The translations under genes and the position numbers were made by a program. Shown here piece after piece: positions 24,606-32,931 of a DNA stretch of 44,279 nucleotides; positions within the stretch are counted from its first letter, which is position 1, and the number at the start of each line of letters is the position of its first letter. The stretch is from contig DUQG01000074.1 of the NCBI GenBank assembly GCA_012837935.1, forward strand, positions 1-44,279, read 5' to 3'. A model generated the notes under the pieces. It did no database searches. It saw only the letters and a program-made list of their open reading frames with translations, and had not been told where the DNA came from. The stretch is from Bacteroidales bacterium (GTDB taxonomy: Bacteria > Bacteroidota > Bacteroidia > Bacteroidales > Paludibacteraceae).

Positions 24606-24701
24606 ATATAAATATCTTTGAAACAATCGCTTAAACCTTAAAATTTCAATAAAGTCTGTTAAAAGAATTGTTCCTATTTATTTAGAATGTGATTAAAAAT
24701 A

Positions 24702-24731
24702 GGGACTAACCGTTTTAAGTAGGTTAGTCCC
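24702..24731 (-). terminator. Terminator of the galK-galM transcript
   Basis: GGGACTAACC (24702-24711) pairs with GGTTAGTCCC (24722-24731) and is followed by TATTTTTAATC on the minus strand, about 115 bp after the galM stop. Confidence 0.75.
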
Positions 24732-24760
24732 ATTGAGTTTATAGTACTGATAACTGATAA

Positions 24761-24802
24761 GGCAGAATGCGTATCCCGATAGATATCGGGACGCAATCTG
24801 CC
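24761..24802. repeat. Long hairpin containing the TCCCGATA palindrome
   Basis: GGCAGAATGCG.. at 24761 pairs with ..CGCAATCTGCC ending 24802, around the core TCCCGATA-GA-TATCGGGA (24774-24791). The same core, with loop TC, occurs at 38146-38163, and a shorter one lies inside the MITE at 9265-9279. It is a dispersed palindrome, and could assist termination of galM. Confidence 0.75.
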
Positions 24803-24845
24803 ATTTTATTATGCGTAATATTAAAACTTGCTTTCAACGTGCCAA

Positions 24846-25847
24846 TTACGGCTCTACTGAAAACTTATAGATACACCACTCATCGTATTTTTCGCCCGGA
24901 CGAAGTACGGTGTTTGGAAAATGCGGGAAATTAGGCGATGCCGGGAAACCTTGTGTTTCAAGGCAAATAGCGCACTGCTCTTCGTAAGTTTTTCCGTATT
25001 TACCCTTTTGCTTATCCACCCAATTGGCGGTGTACACTTGTACACCGGGTTGTGTGGTTAGCACTTCCATCTTGCGACCACTAACGGGTTCGTAAATGTA
25101 GCCGGCATTAGCAAGAACACCCGGTTGCTCACGACGAATTACCCAGTTATCGTCCAATCCGCGATTAGAAGCAAATACTGGATTATGGATTCTGTGCGCC
25201 AAAAGTGTCGGGTTACGGAAGTCGTAAGGTGTGTTGTCCACTTTAAGCACTTCGCCGGTAGGGCAAGTAAACTCATCCAATGCCGTGCGGAAATCTGCGT
25301 TTAGCTGTAAGAAATGGTCGTGCACCAAACCTTCACCAGCGCCTTTCAGATTGAAATATGAGTGATTAGTCAATCCGATTACAGTTGCTTTGTCGGTTGT
25401 AGCTTCGTAATGAATTTTAAGCTCGTTATCTTCGCTTACTTCGTAAGTTACAGTTACATCTAAATTTCCGGGATAACCTTCTTCACCATCCGGTGAAAGA
25501 TAATTCAGTTCAATTTTACTGTCGGAAACTGATTTTACCGTCCAAACTTTCATATTGAAACCTTCCACGCCACCGTGAAGCGAGTTTGGTCCGTTATTAA
25601 CCGCTAATTCGTATTTTTTTCCGTCAAGCGTAAACTCAGCATGACGAATGCGGTTGGCAAAACGTCCGCAAGTAGCATTAAAATAGGTTTCTCTAGTAGT
25701 TATTTCATCCAACGTGTCGAAACTAAGTACCACGTCAGCCGTTTTACCGTTGCGGTCGGGTACGTTCAGCTTAGTTACACGTGCGCCGTAGTTGCAAATC
25801 TCAGCAGACATGCCACGGCTGTTTTTTATTGTATAAAGTGAAATCAT
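24846..25847 (-). CDS. galM: Aldose 1-epimerase (galactose mutarotase)
   Basis: 333 residues. The galactose-mutarotase motifs are intact: GRFANRIRHAEFTLDGK, NNGPNSLHGG with the substrate His, GLTNHSYFNLKG with the catalytic His, and LETQGFPASPN with the catalytic Glu. It interconverts alpha and beta anomers so that galactokinase gets its substrate. No signal peptide is present, so it acts in the cytoplasm. galK lies immediately upstream on the same strand, a Leloir-pathway pair; galT and galE are not in the window. Confidence 0.95.
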   Translation of the reverse strand: MISLYTIKNSRGMSAEICNYGARVTKLNVPDRNGKTADVVLSFDTLDEITTRETYFNATCGRFANRIRHAEFTLDGKKYELAVNNGPNSLHGGVEGFNMKVWTVKSVSDSKIELNYLSPDGEEGYPGNLDVTVTYEVSEDNELKIHYEATTDKATVIGLTNHSYFNLKGAGEGLVHDHFLQLNADFRTALDEFTCPTGEVLKVDNTPYDFRNPTLLAHRIHNPVFASNRGLDDNWVIRREQPGVLANAGYIYEPVSGRKMEVLTTQPGVQVYTANWVDKQKGKYGKTYEEQCAICLETQGFPASPNFPHFPNTVLRPGEKYDEWCIYKFSVEP

Positions 25848-25857
25848 ATTATTTGGC

Positions 25858-26008
25858 CCTAAAGGGGGAATTTGGTAAGGTAATTAAAGTGTTAAGTGAA
25901 TAAAAAAATATCTGTGAAAATGTCTGATGCAAAATATTTTGCATCAGACATAAATATAGACATTTTAAATTTAATGAAAGAAGTCCCCCTTCAGGGGGAT
26001 TTAGGGGG
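25858..26008. repeat. Inverted CCCTAAAGGGGG-type repeat with central 30-bp palindrome between galK and galM
   Basis: Left: CCCTAAAGGGGGAATT near 25858. Right: inverse sequence near 25983-26008 (CCCCCTTCAGGGGG then TTTAGGGGG). In the middle, 25921-25950 is a perfect 30-bp palindrome (arms TGTCTGATGCAAAAT). The palindrome could end galK transcripts; the outer repeats look like a short dispersed intergenic element common in Bacteroidetes. Confidence 0.65.
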
Positions 26009-26011
26009 CAA

Positions 26012-27175
26012 CTACTCTACACGTTTTGCACCGTCGCCAATTTCTGCAATATAGAAATCAGGTTTGATACCGATTTTTGCTTCGTATTCTGCACCTACTT
26101 TTTCTATAAACTCGTCGATAGCTTCGTCTTTTACAAGTGAAACGGTACATCCGCCAAATCCACCACCTGTCATACGAGAACCGATTACGCCATCAATTTT
26201 CCAAGCAGCTTCTGCCATGGCGTCTAGTTCCGGTCCGGTTACTTCGTAGTCGTCACGTAATGAAACGTGTGATGCATTCATCAATTTTCCGAAAGTTTCC
26301 AAATCACCGGCTTGAAGAGCTTTAACAGCATCAGTAGTACGTTGAACTTCTCCCACAACGTGGCGAGCACGTTTGTGAGCAGTCTCATCTGTAATAGCGT
26401 GTTCTACTTCTTTAAAGTCAGCTTCGGTAAGTTCCGCCAAGAATTTAATTGGACGAACTTTGCTGATTTGTTCCACAGCTAATTTACATTGAGCTACACG
26501 GTCGTTGTATGCGCCGCTATCCAATTTGTGAGGACTGTGTGTGTTGGAAATAACCACTTTCACACCTTCCAGTTTTACAGGAACATGCTCAAAGTCAAGC
26601 GTATCACAATTCAAGAAAATTGCATGGTCTTTTTTACCGTTAGCACTAGCAAATTGGTCCATAATTCCACACATAACTTGTGCAAATTCATGTTCGGCTT
26701 TTTGGCCAATTTTTGCCATATCTATGCGAGTCAGATTTGTTTTCAGTTGGTCGTCGATAGCAAATGCGGTAACTACTTCCAAAGCAGCAGATGATGACAA
26801 TCCTGCTCCACCGGGAACATTACCCCAAATCATAATATCGAAACCTTCTTCGAACTTGATTCCGCGCTTCACGTATTGAGCAAAAACACCAAGTGGATAG
26901 TTAGCCCATGCTCTACCACCAAGAGGTGTGGTAAGGTTATCAAGTGACACTTTGATAACATCCGGCATGTTCAGTGAACGGAAATTGATGTGTTTTTCGC
27001 CATTTTTGCGAAGCAATAAATAAGTACCAAAACTAAGTGCACATGGGAACACGAAACCGCCGTTGTAGTCGGTATGCTCACCAATAAGATTTACACGTCC
27101 GGGTGCAAAATACACCGCTTCTGCTTCATGTCCATAAGCTTCTTGAAAAGCTTTTTTCATTTCTTTTACTTCCAT
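26012..27175 (-). CDS. galK: Galactokinase
   Basis: 387 residues. The GHMP-kinase signatures are present: GRVNLIGEHTDYNGGFVFP near the N-terminus, the ATP-binding loop GNVPGGAGLSSSAALEV, the CGIMDQFAS block with the catalytic Asp, and the C-terminal SRMTGGGFGGCTVSLV. It phosphorylates galactose at O1. The galM partner follows after a 164-bp spacer. A heptamer array lies 40 bp before the start and a TATATTTG -7 box about 100 bp before it. Confidence 0.96.
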   Translation of the reverse strand: MEVKEMKKAFQEAYGHEAEAVYFAPGRVNLIGEHTDYNGGFVFPCALSFGTYLLLRKNGEKHINFRSLNMPDVIKVSLDNLTTPLGGRAWANYPLGVFAQYVKRGIKFEEGFDIMIWGNVPGGAGLSSSAALEVVTAFAIDDQLKTNLTRIDMAKIGQKAEHEFAQVMCGIMDQFASANGKKDHAIFLNCDTLDFEHVPVKLEGVKVVISNTHSPHKLDSGAYNDRVAQCKLAVEQISKVRPIKFLAELTEADFKEVEHAITDETAHKRARHVVGEVQRTTDAVKALQAGDLETFGKLMNASHVSLRDDYEVTGPELDAMAEAAWKIDGVIGSRMTGGGFGGCTVSLVKDEAIDEFIEKVGAEYEAKIGIKPDFYIAEIGDGAKRVE

Positions 27176-27215
27176 AAATGTATTAAATTTAAATAATGAA
27201 TAATATTTCTAATTA

Positions 27216-27236
27216 GTAGATGGTAGTCGGTAGATG
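27216..27236. repeat. Heptanucleotide array upstream of galK
   Basis: Three 7-bp units on the plus strand, GTAGATG, GTAGTCG, GTAGATG, followed by a weaker GATAATT. It is of the same type and orientation relative to the gene start as at 3332, 16236 and 40524. Confidence 0.75.
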
Positions 27237-27276
27237 GATAATTAAGCATCTTTACATCATATCATTTTTGTGTCAA

Positions 27277-27284
27277 CAAATATA
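27277..27284 (-). promoter_or_regulatory. Putative galK -7 promoter box
   Basis: The minus strand reads TATATTTG, a match to TAnnTTTG, about 100 bp upstream of galK. The -33 side is poor. Confidence 0.4.
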
Positions 27285-27334
27285 CGAAAAAAAGCAGAAA
27301 TATTTGTTAAGTTAGCATTTGTAATTGTTAATAA

Positions 27335-27747
27335 TCAATTATTTGGCAATACAGTTGGTGGAATGCCCTTTTGGTTGTCAATAGAGATGATTTCTGTAAC
27401 CACATATTTGCTGAAACCGCGCCAAGGCAGCGCTCCGTTGTATTCTACGTAACGGAGTTCCATATTTTTGCCGCTGTTGAGCATCAGCGTTTCGGCAATT
27501 TCTGCGTCTTTTACCGAAAATTCAAACTCGTAGGACTGAATAGCTGTGCCGGGTGTTTTGCCTGATGAGCGAAAGCCCGACTGAATCAGTTTTCCTTCGT
27601 AGGTTTGAAAATAATTCCTTTCCGTACCATGTAGTTTAGTTCGCCGGCTTTCACACCTTCGCCAAACTCGAAGTAGAATTTAAAATAAATAAAACCCGTT
27701 AACCCCAAAACAACTATGAAAATGGAAATCCATATTGCTTTTTTCAT
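27335..27747 (-). pseudogene. Frameshifted conserved Bacteroidetes membrane-anchored protein
   Basis: The frame opens at 27747 with MKKAIWISIFIVVLGLTGF, a single membrane segment, then FEFGEGVKAGELNYMVRKGIIFK. At about 27602-27607 a base is missing (TTCAAACCTACG instead of the expected TTCAAAACCTACG). Shifting frame restores TYEGKLIQSGFRSSGKTPG, FEFSVKDAEIAETLM, KNMELRYVEYNGALPWRGF and YVVTEIISI up to a stop at 27335-27337. The order (S/GEGVRAG..KG..FKTYEGxL..LRY...PWRG..KYFVT) is that of a widespread small Bacteroidetes protein often misnamed 6-phosphogluconate dehydrogenase. Corrected length would be 137 residues. One lost base could be a real mutation or a sequencing error in an A run. Confidence 0.85.
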
Positions 27748-28085
27748 TTTATTTTTGTGAAGTATTTGAAGTCATCTTGACTTTTTCAAAACAGTAGCAA
27801 ACATAGAAAAAACGTGCACATTCTCGTGGTTTCGGAAACATAGCAAAAAAAACCGAAGATTTTTTTACTATGTTCTCGAAAAACAATAAAAAATGGTCAT
27901 ACATTTAACTATTGTTCTCTATGTTTTAAAAGTCGAGACGAGTTCTTTGTGTTAAATAACCGTTTTTATATTAAACTGTTGCAAATATAATTGTTTTTCC
28001 TGTGAATTTAAGTCAAAATGTCATTTATATTTATTAATTTTACAATGAGTTATTTTCGAATGTAAAACATGAAAAATGATATACC
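27748..28085. other. Divergent intergenic region with nested inverted repeats
   Basis: Outer pair AAACATAGA (27799-27807) / TCTATGTTT (27918-27926). Inner pair AACATAG plus an A-run (27837-27852) / T-run plus CTATGTT (27860-27874), which would form a 14-bp stem with one mismatch. A minus-strand TATATTTG (27982-27989) may be the -7 box of the frameshifted gene. No convincing promoter for the plus-strand gene was found. Confidence 0.55.
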
Positions 28086-29201
28086 ATGAAAACAAGTAAA
28101 AGAGTTACTCTTGCCATTAGGACTTATCAGCGAGCTCAAATGATAAAAGCGGTGTTGGAACAGAATGGGATTGATACGGTTATCCATAATCTAAATCTTG
28201 AAAATCCGGAGATGGCGGTGGGAGTTCGTGTGCGAATTTTTGAAAAAGACTTGCCACAAGCTTTGAAAATTGTGGAAGAGATGGAAAAAGCATGGGAAGA
28301 AGAAGCACAAAAAGATTTACCTCCGAAAGGTAGAAATGTACTTATTCCTGTGGAACTAACCGATCAAATAAACGAAGTGTGTAAATACGGTTTTTATTTC
28401 GCGGAAAAACTAAATGCCGATGTGGTGTTTCTTCATGCTTTTATTACACCTGCCTATACAATTACCTCATCTGCATCGACAGAGATAAACACCTACACAC
28501 TGACCGATACTCAAACGCTACGTAGAATTGTGAAAACAAATAATGCAGACGTGGAAAATCTGACAAATCTGGTTAATAGATGGATTGATGAAGGGTTGAT
28601 ACCGAAACGGAAGTTCTCTTTTGAGTTGCGTGAAGGCGTACCGGAAGATGAAATTTTGGCGTATAGCCGAAAGGAAGAACCATCGCTAATCATAATGGGT
28701 GCACGAAGTAGAAACAGAAAAGACGATAATCTGATAGGCAGTGTAACGGCAGAAGTCCTCGAAGCAAGTAAAATTCCAGTATTGGCAATAAGTGCAGGCT
28801 TGGAAATGAAGCCTGAAGAGATAAAACGGGTGGCCTTCTTTACCAATTTTGACCAAAAAGATTTGATTGCGATTGACACCGTTATTTCTTTCTTGAAAAA
28901 AGATGATTTGGAACTGGTGTTTATGCACGCCACGGAAAAGAAAGAAGGCTGGGATGAGGTGATGCTTGCCGGAATTAAGGTCTATTTTGCCAAACATTAT
29001 CCCAAACTGAAAACGGAATATGCCATACTGCAAAAAGACCGTGGCATAGAACATTTACAAGAGTATCTGTCGCAGTCAAAAATTGATTTAGTAGCACTGA
29101 ACACTAAAAAAAGAAGCCTTTTTGCTCGCTTCTTTAATCAAGGAATAGCCACGAAACTGCTCTTTAATGTGGATACGCCGCTGCTGGTGCTGAAAGTGTA
29201 A
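28086..29201 (+). CDS. Universal stress protein with N-terminal DUF2007-like domain
   Basis: 371 residues. The first 65 or so (RVTLAIRTYQRAQMIKAVLEQNGIDTVIHN..VRVRIFEKDLPQALKIVEEMEKAW) resemble the DUF2007 putative signal-transducing fold. Two universal-stress-protein domains follow (about 83-240 and 250-371). The first carries the ATP-binding pattern GARSRNRKDDNLIGSVTAEVL; the second lacks the glycine motif (LNTKKRSLFARFFNQGIATKLL) and may be degenerate. USPs bind ATP or AMP and support survival in stress or anaerobiosis. It is a single-gene unit ending at a terminator. The domain fusion is by my reading and should be checked by profile search. Confidence 0.8.
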   Translation: MKTSKRVTLAIRTYQRAQMIKAVLEQNGIDTVIHNLNLENPEMAVGVRVRIFEKDLPQALKIVEEMEKAWEEEAQKDLPPKGRNVLIPVELTDQINEVCKYGFYFAEKLNADVVFLHAFITPAYTITSSASTEINTYTLTDTQTLRRIVKTNNADVENLTNLVNRWIDEGLIPKRKFSFELREGVPEDEILAYSRKEEPSLIIMGARSRNRKDDNLIGSVTAEVLEASKIPVLAISAGLEMKPEEIKRVAFFTNFDQKDLIAIDTVISFLKKDDLELVFMHATEKKEGWDEVMLAGIKVYFAKHYPKLKTEYAILQKDRGIEHLQEYLSQSKIDLVALNTKKRSLFARFFNQGIATKLLFNVDTPLLVLKV

Positions 29202-29229
29202 GAGGATTATCTGATTTTATTGATATAAA

Positions 29230-29262
29230 AAACCACCCGCTTTATCACAAAGCAGGTGGTTT
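29230..29262. terminator. Terminator of the universal stress protein gene
   Basis: AAACCACCCGCTTT (29230-29243) pairs with AAAGCAGGTGGTTT (29249-29262) with one mismatch and is followed by GGCTTTTC. Confidence 0.8.
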
Positions 29263-29503
29263 GGCTTTTCAGAAACAAACTAATTTTAATCTATGAGAGA
29301 AATAAAGTTGAGTTTGAAAATGAAAAATAGACTAACTAATTATACTAACTAAACAAATATTTTTTTAAGTTGAAAGCACGAAGTTTTGTACACTGAGTAA
29401 ACCTTACAAATTTTCAAAACCTGTTAAGTTTCAGTATAATTGCTACAACTTACCATTTGCTGTATCACTCTCCACTCTTTTCACTCTCTTCTCTCCACTC
29501 TGC
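29263..29503. repeat. Intergenic region ending in a heptanucleotide array at the TonB-receptor stop
   Basis: No gene. 29466-29502 holds about five period-7 units on the plus strand (CACTCTC, CACTCTT, TTCACTC, TCTTCTC, TCCACTC). It abuts the stop codon (29504) of the minus-strand receptor gene, the same placement as after yidD and pta. Confidence 0.65.
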
Positions 29504-31945
29504 TTAATGGTTTATATCCACCGAAATTCCTGCATATACCGTTGTGCCGTACACAGGTGCGTAAATAAATGCAGCATCGTCCAAATGGCGTTCGTCTTGC
29601 GTGTAGTTAAAGATGTTGTTGGCACCTGCATAGATTTGGAAAGCACCCAAGCGTTTGGCGGCGCGAACGTTGCTTAGTAAGAAAGGCGTAGTATGTTTGA
29701 TTTTGCGGCCAGCCTCTTCTTCTGCTATATAATCAATATACATTCGTCCTTGATAACCCGTAATCCACGTGAAAGTCCATGTGCGTGGCGTGTATTCCAT
29801 TTTGAAATTCCCTGTGGTACTTGCAAATCGCGGAATAAATTTACTTACACTTTCGTATTCGGTTCCAATCCAGTCGGCACGCGGATTTTTGTATTCCCCT
29901 TGATTGATGGTAAAGTCAATTCCTGCATTGAAATCGCGGTGCAGCATGGCAATGATGGAAAGTTCAGCACCTTGCACAAAAGCATCGTCAATGTTTTTCC
30001 ATTCGTAATCGTATCCAAGACTTTTGGCGGTAGCTTCGGCATCTGCAAAATCGATTTTATTTTTCAGATTAGTGCGGAATACGTTGGCGCTGGCGCGGAT
30101 GATTTTTCCGTAATAATCTGCCGAGAAGTTAAAACTAATGGATTTCTCTGGTTCTAAATCTGATGATTTCCACACACGTGGCGAACCGCTGCACAAGTGC
30201 AAATCTTCCGAAAAACCGTAAGGTGCACGGAACCCGGTACCTACGTTGGCACGCAAAATCAAGGAAGGCAGCACATTGTATTTTATTGCCAAACGAGGAT
30301 TAAAGCTGTTTTGCTCGAAATCTGTTGCAGGGAATTCTTTATCAAAAACTTTTTCACTGCTATTGTATTTTTCGCCGGATTTATGGTAATCAAAGCGAAT
30401 GCCCGGAACTACGGTCAACCTATCGGTAATGTTCCACTCGTCTTGCATAAAAGCACCAAACTCACGAGCAAATTTCTCGCCTGTCGATTTGTAAGATTTA
30501 CCTAAATAACTGCTTTCTTCATCCACCACCACATATAGTCCGGTTTCGTTATAGTCGGTTAAGTAAGCTTGTACGCCTGCTAGAAAATTGTGATTTCCCC
30601 ATTTTGAAGTAAATGTAAGTGCCGAGTTAAATGAATTTTCCTTCGCAATATAAGGTCGCATAGTTAGCAAATCGGGTGTATCGCCGCCGTGCGTATCCAT
30701 ATAATCATTTAAATAGCTGTCATTCGTAGCGTTCCGATTGTGATTGACATAAGCTGCACTAAAATTCAGTTCTTTATTTTTACCCAATCTTTTCTCGTAG
30801 CTCAATTCTGCTTCGTATCGGTCTGTCTCAATGTTTTCTGTACCGTCGGTAAATGGGTTTTTATAATAATCATTATCTATCATACCACCAGCACGGTTTT
30901 CAGAGAGCATTTTTCCGCGCAAAATCAATTTATCATCTTTGAAAAACGGTTTATCCGCATGCAAGGCAAATCCCAGATTATTTAGTTTGGAAGCTACACG
31001 GTCTGAAATTCCGTCTTTTTTCTTCACTTCGGCATGTGTCAAGCCTTCGCCTGTCGCATCAATAACGCCTTCCGATTTGCGCTGTGCATAAACATTTAAG
31101 CCCAAGTTTCCTTTTTCGTTTCGCATGGAAGAACTTATACTCATAATGTTGGTGTTGAAATTACCAATTTGCACTTCGGCTTTTGTGCTTGGGACAAATG
31201 AAGGTTCCGAAGTAATAATATTGATGGCACCTGCTACTGCGCTGCTACCATAAAGCGCTGAGCCAGCACCTTTTACCACTTCTATTCGTTCTACGTCGAG
31301 CGTAGTCATTTGTTGCAGACCATACACGCCTGCCAAACCCGAGTACATCGGTTGTCCGTTGAGCAAAACCTGTGTATGTTCTGCACCAAGACCTTGCATG
31401 CGAACCATGGTAAAATTACACGCTTGGCATTGGTTTTCTACTCGAATGCCGGGAATGTTTTCTAATGCTTGAAATAAGTTGATAGCATTTTTATTTTTAA
31501 TGCTGTTCTTTGAAATAACCTCGGTGCGAATAGGTACGTTCTTTATATGGTGCTGTGTTCGTGTGCCTGTTACTACTACTTGTTCCAAATTTAATGCATC
31601 CGTTTCCAATTCGGGATAAAACTTTATGGCTTTCCCTTTCTCAAAAAACAATTCTTGTTCTAAGGTTTTGTAGCCAAAAAGCTTCACTTCTACGATTTGT
31701 TTTCCTGTTGGGATATTGGAAAGCTTAAAGTGTCCGCTACCGTCTGCGTGCGTTCCGCAAGTGGTACCTTTTATTTGAATAGTAGCATAAGGAAGGTGTT
31801 CGCCGGTTTCGGCAGAAGTTACGTGTCCGAAAAGCATTGCGTCGGTTTTTTCTTGGCTTTGTATAATTTCTGTGTGTTCATTTGAAGCAATTAATCCAAA
31901 AATGACTGTTTGCAAAAACAGGAATACTAATATTTTGATTTTCAT
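29504..31945 (-). CDS. TonB-dependent receptor, probably for a metal or metal complex
   Basis: 813 residues. Signal peptide (about 1-20), carboxypeptidase-regulatory-like domain (about 38-115, GHVTSAETGEHLPYATIQIKG), TonB-box region LEQVVVTGTRTQ, plug domain with VKGAGSALYGSSAVAGAINIIT, then the barrel. An unusual feature is the pair C-x-x-C in NQCQACNFTMVRMQGL within the plug, which marks a receptor subfamily distinct from SusC. No STN domain or SusD partner is present. A small His-rich membrane protein is encoded upstream on the same strand, and a structured leader lies between. Metal or metallophore uptake is likely but inferred. Confidence 0.88.
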   Translation of the reverse strand: MKIKILVFLFLQTVIFGLIASNEHTEIIQSQEKTDAMLFGHVTSAETGEHLPYATIQIKGTTCGTHADGSGHFKLSNIPTGKQIVEVKLFGYKTLEQELFFEKGKAIKFYPELETDALNLEQVVVTGTRTQHHIKNVPIRTEVISKNSIKNKNAINLFQALENIPGIRVENQCQACNFTMVRMQGLGAEHTQVLLNGQPMYSGLAGVYGLQQMTTLDVERIEVVKGAGSALYGSSAVAGAINIITSEPSFVPSTKAEVQIGNFNTNIMSISSSMRNEKGNLGLNVYAQRKSEGVIDATGEGLTHAEVKKKDGISDRVASKLNNLGFALHADKPFFKDDKLILRGKMLSENRAGGMIDNDYYKNPFTDGTENIETDRYEAELSYEKRLGKNKELNFSAAYVNHNRNATNDSYLNDYMDTHGGDTPDLLTMRPYIAKENSFNSALTFTSKWGNHNFLAGVQAYLTDYNETGLYVVVDEESSYLGKSYKSTGEKFAREFGAFMQDEWNITDRLTVVPGIRFDYHKSGEKYNSSEKVFDKEFPATDFEQNSFNPRLAIKYNVLPSLILRANVGTGFRAPYGFSEDLHLCSGSPRVWKSSDLEPEKSISFNFSADYYGKIIRASANVFRTNLKNKIDFADAEATAKSLGYDYEWKNIDDAFVQGAELSIIAMLHRDFNAGIDFTINQGEYKNPRADWIGTEYESVSKFIPRFASTTGNFKMEYTPRTWTFTWITGYQGRMYIDYIAEEEAGRKIKHTTPFLLSNVRAAKRLGAFQIYAGANNIFNYTQDERHLDDAAFIYAPVYGTTVYAGISVDINH

Positions 31946-31979
31946 TGTTTTATATGCTTATGTTTATTAATTTTTATGT

Positions 31980-32150
31980 TTATCCGCATTTGTTCCTATT
32001 AGGTGAATTTTGCAGATTAGGACAGGGTTAACTGCTCCAAGCCGGTTCATCCCGTTGTTCAATGATGCAGAAATGCAACAAACGGACTTGAAGTCGTTGG
32101 TTGCTGTGCTGAAATTGAAAATTTTCCTATTTAGGAAGGCTTGCGGATAA
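31980..32150 (-). ncRNA. Candidate structured leader RNA of the TonB receptor gene
   Basis: TTATCCGCA-n4-TTCCTA (31980-31998) and its inverse TAGGAA-n4-TGCGGATAA (32132-32150) can close a stem of 9 + 6 bp around about 130 nt. Inside, 32075-32104 folds into a hairpin (GCAAC / GTTGC outer pair, then AACG/CGTT and ACTT/AAGT). The structure ends 34 nt before the receptor start. It has riboswitch-like architecture, but no known class motif (no B12 box, no TPP core) is found. A MITE-type repeat is the alternative; no target duplication is seen. Confidence 0.45.
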
Positions 32151-32460
32151 CTATTTTAATTTTATGTGAATAAAAGTAGGTGCTGTATCAAGACAAACAA
32201 GGGTTGATGTTAAGTTTATAGCTATTTAGACTATAAGACATCAGACACTTAGACAAAAGACTAAAAGATTTTAATTTAAAATTTCAAATACAGACTAAGT
32301 TTTGAAACCAGACGAACATAGCAGTCAAAACTGTATCCTTTATCTATAATGTTTTTGAAACAACTCCATACGTATTTGAGCTATATTATTTTTCAATAAA
32401 TAATATAACCCTGAGTGTCAAAGAGATATTGTTCTCCTTGAATAAAGATGTAAATGGAAG
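32151..32460. repeat. Gene-free stretch with a GAC-spaced simple repeat
   Basis: GAC recurs at 32229, 32237, 32244, 32252 and 32259, alternating 8 and 7 bp, in an A/T background. The rest shows no gene or clear signal. It resembles the other degenerate 7/8-bp arrays in the window. Confidence 0.5.
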
Positions 32461-32802
32461 TTAAAGGAAGAAAGGTGGCGCTCTTAGACTTTTGACTAAG
32501 AGAGCTATGTTTTGGAAAGTAAATTTTTGCCTTACAGCAAGGCATACGTTAAGCAAAAATTTGATAACAAGCAATAATGTTATACTTGCTACAAGTAGAA
32601 GTGAGGCGTGAGATAGAATACTGATTGTAGCAAGCTCAGCCTGCGTGTGATTGTGTCCTTCCGCTGTTTTGCTAAGCGGGAAAGGGTGCGAGTGAACTAC
32701 CTTAACTCCGTCTATCAAGTGGCTGTGATAAAACATCACGCTACCTGAATAGTAGAAAAGAAATAGTCCTAAAAGCGATATATTGAGCAGACGTTTAAGC
32801 AT
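32461..32802 (-). CDS. Small histidine-rich membrane protein
   Basis: 113 residues. A first hydrophobic segment (about 5-25, ISLLGLFLFYYSGSVMFY) is followed by a loop rich in His and Asp (YHSHLIDGVKVVHSHPFPLSK, then EGHNHTQAEL). A second membrane segment follows (about 62-90, ASLLLVASITLLLVIKFLLNVCLAV), and the tail is basic. The H-S-H..H-S-H-P pattern suggests metal binding (Zn or Cu) on the outer face. I do not know a named family. It is transcribed towards the TonB receptor gene, 515 bp away, and divergently from the DUF134 operon. A TAACTTTG -7 box lies about 25 bp before the start. Participation in metal sensing or transfer is inference. Confidence 0.7.
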   Translation of the reverse strand: MLKRLLNISLLGLFLFYYSGSVMFYHSHLIDGVKVVHSHPFPLSKTAEGHNHTQAELATISILSHASLLLVASITLLLVIKFLLNVCLAVRQKFTFQNIALLVKSLRAPPFFL

Positions 32803-32827
32803 CAGCAGGCTTTTTTTATTTTTGTTG

Positions 32828-32835
32828 CAAAGTTA
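32828..32835 (-). promoter_or_regulatory. Putative -7 box of the His-rich protein gene
   Basis: The minus strand reads TAACTTTG (complement CAAAGTTA), matching TAnnTTTG, 25 bp upstream of the start codon. A -33 element is not evident. Confidence 0.5.
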
Positions 32836-32931
32836 CGCTTTTATTTTTAAATATGTACCATTATTTATAATGATTTTAAATAGTAAGCAAAATTTAATTG
32901 AGAGTTTTTCTTTAATATTTATGTTAAATAT

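Noticed and set aside
31980-32150. Cobalamin or TPP riboswitch upstream of the TonB receptor
   Set aside because: No B12-box or TPP core sequence could be found on the sense strand; only a general structured leader is supported.
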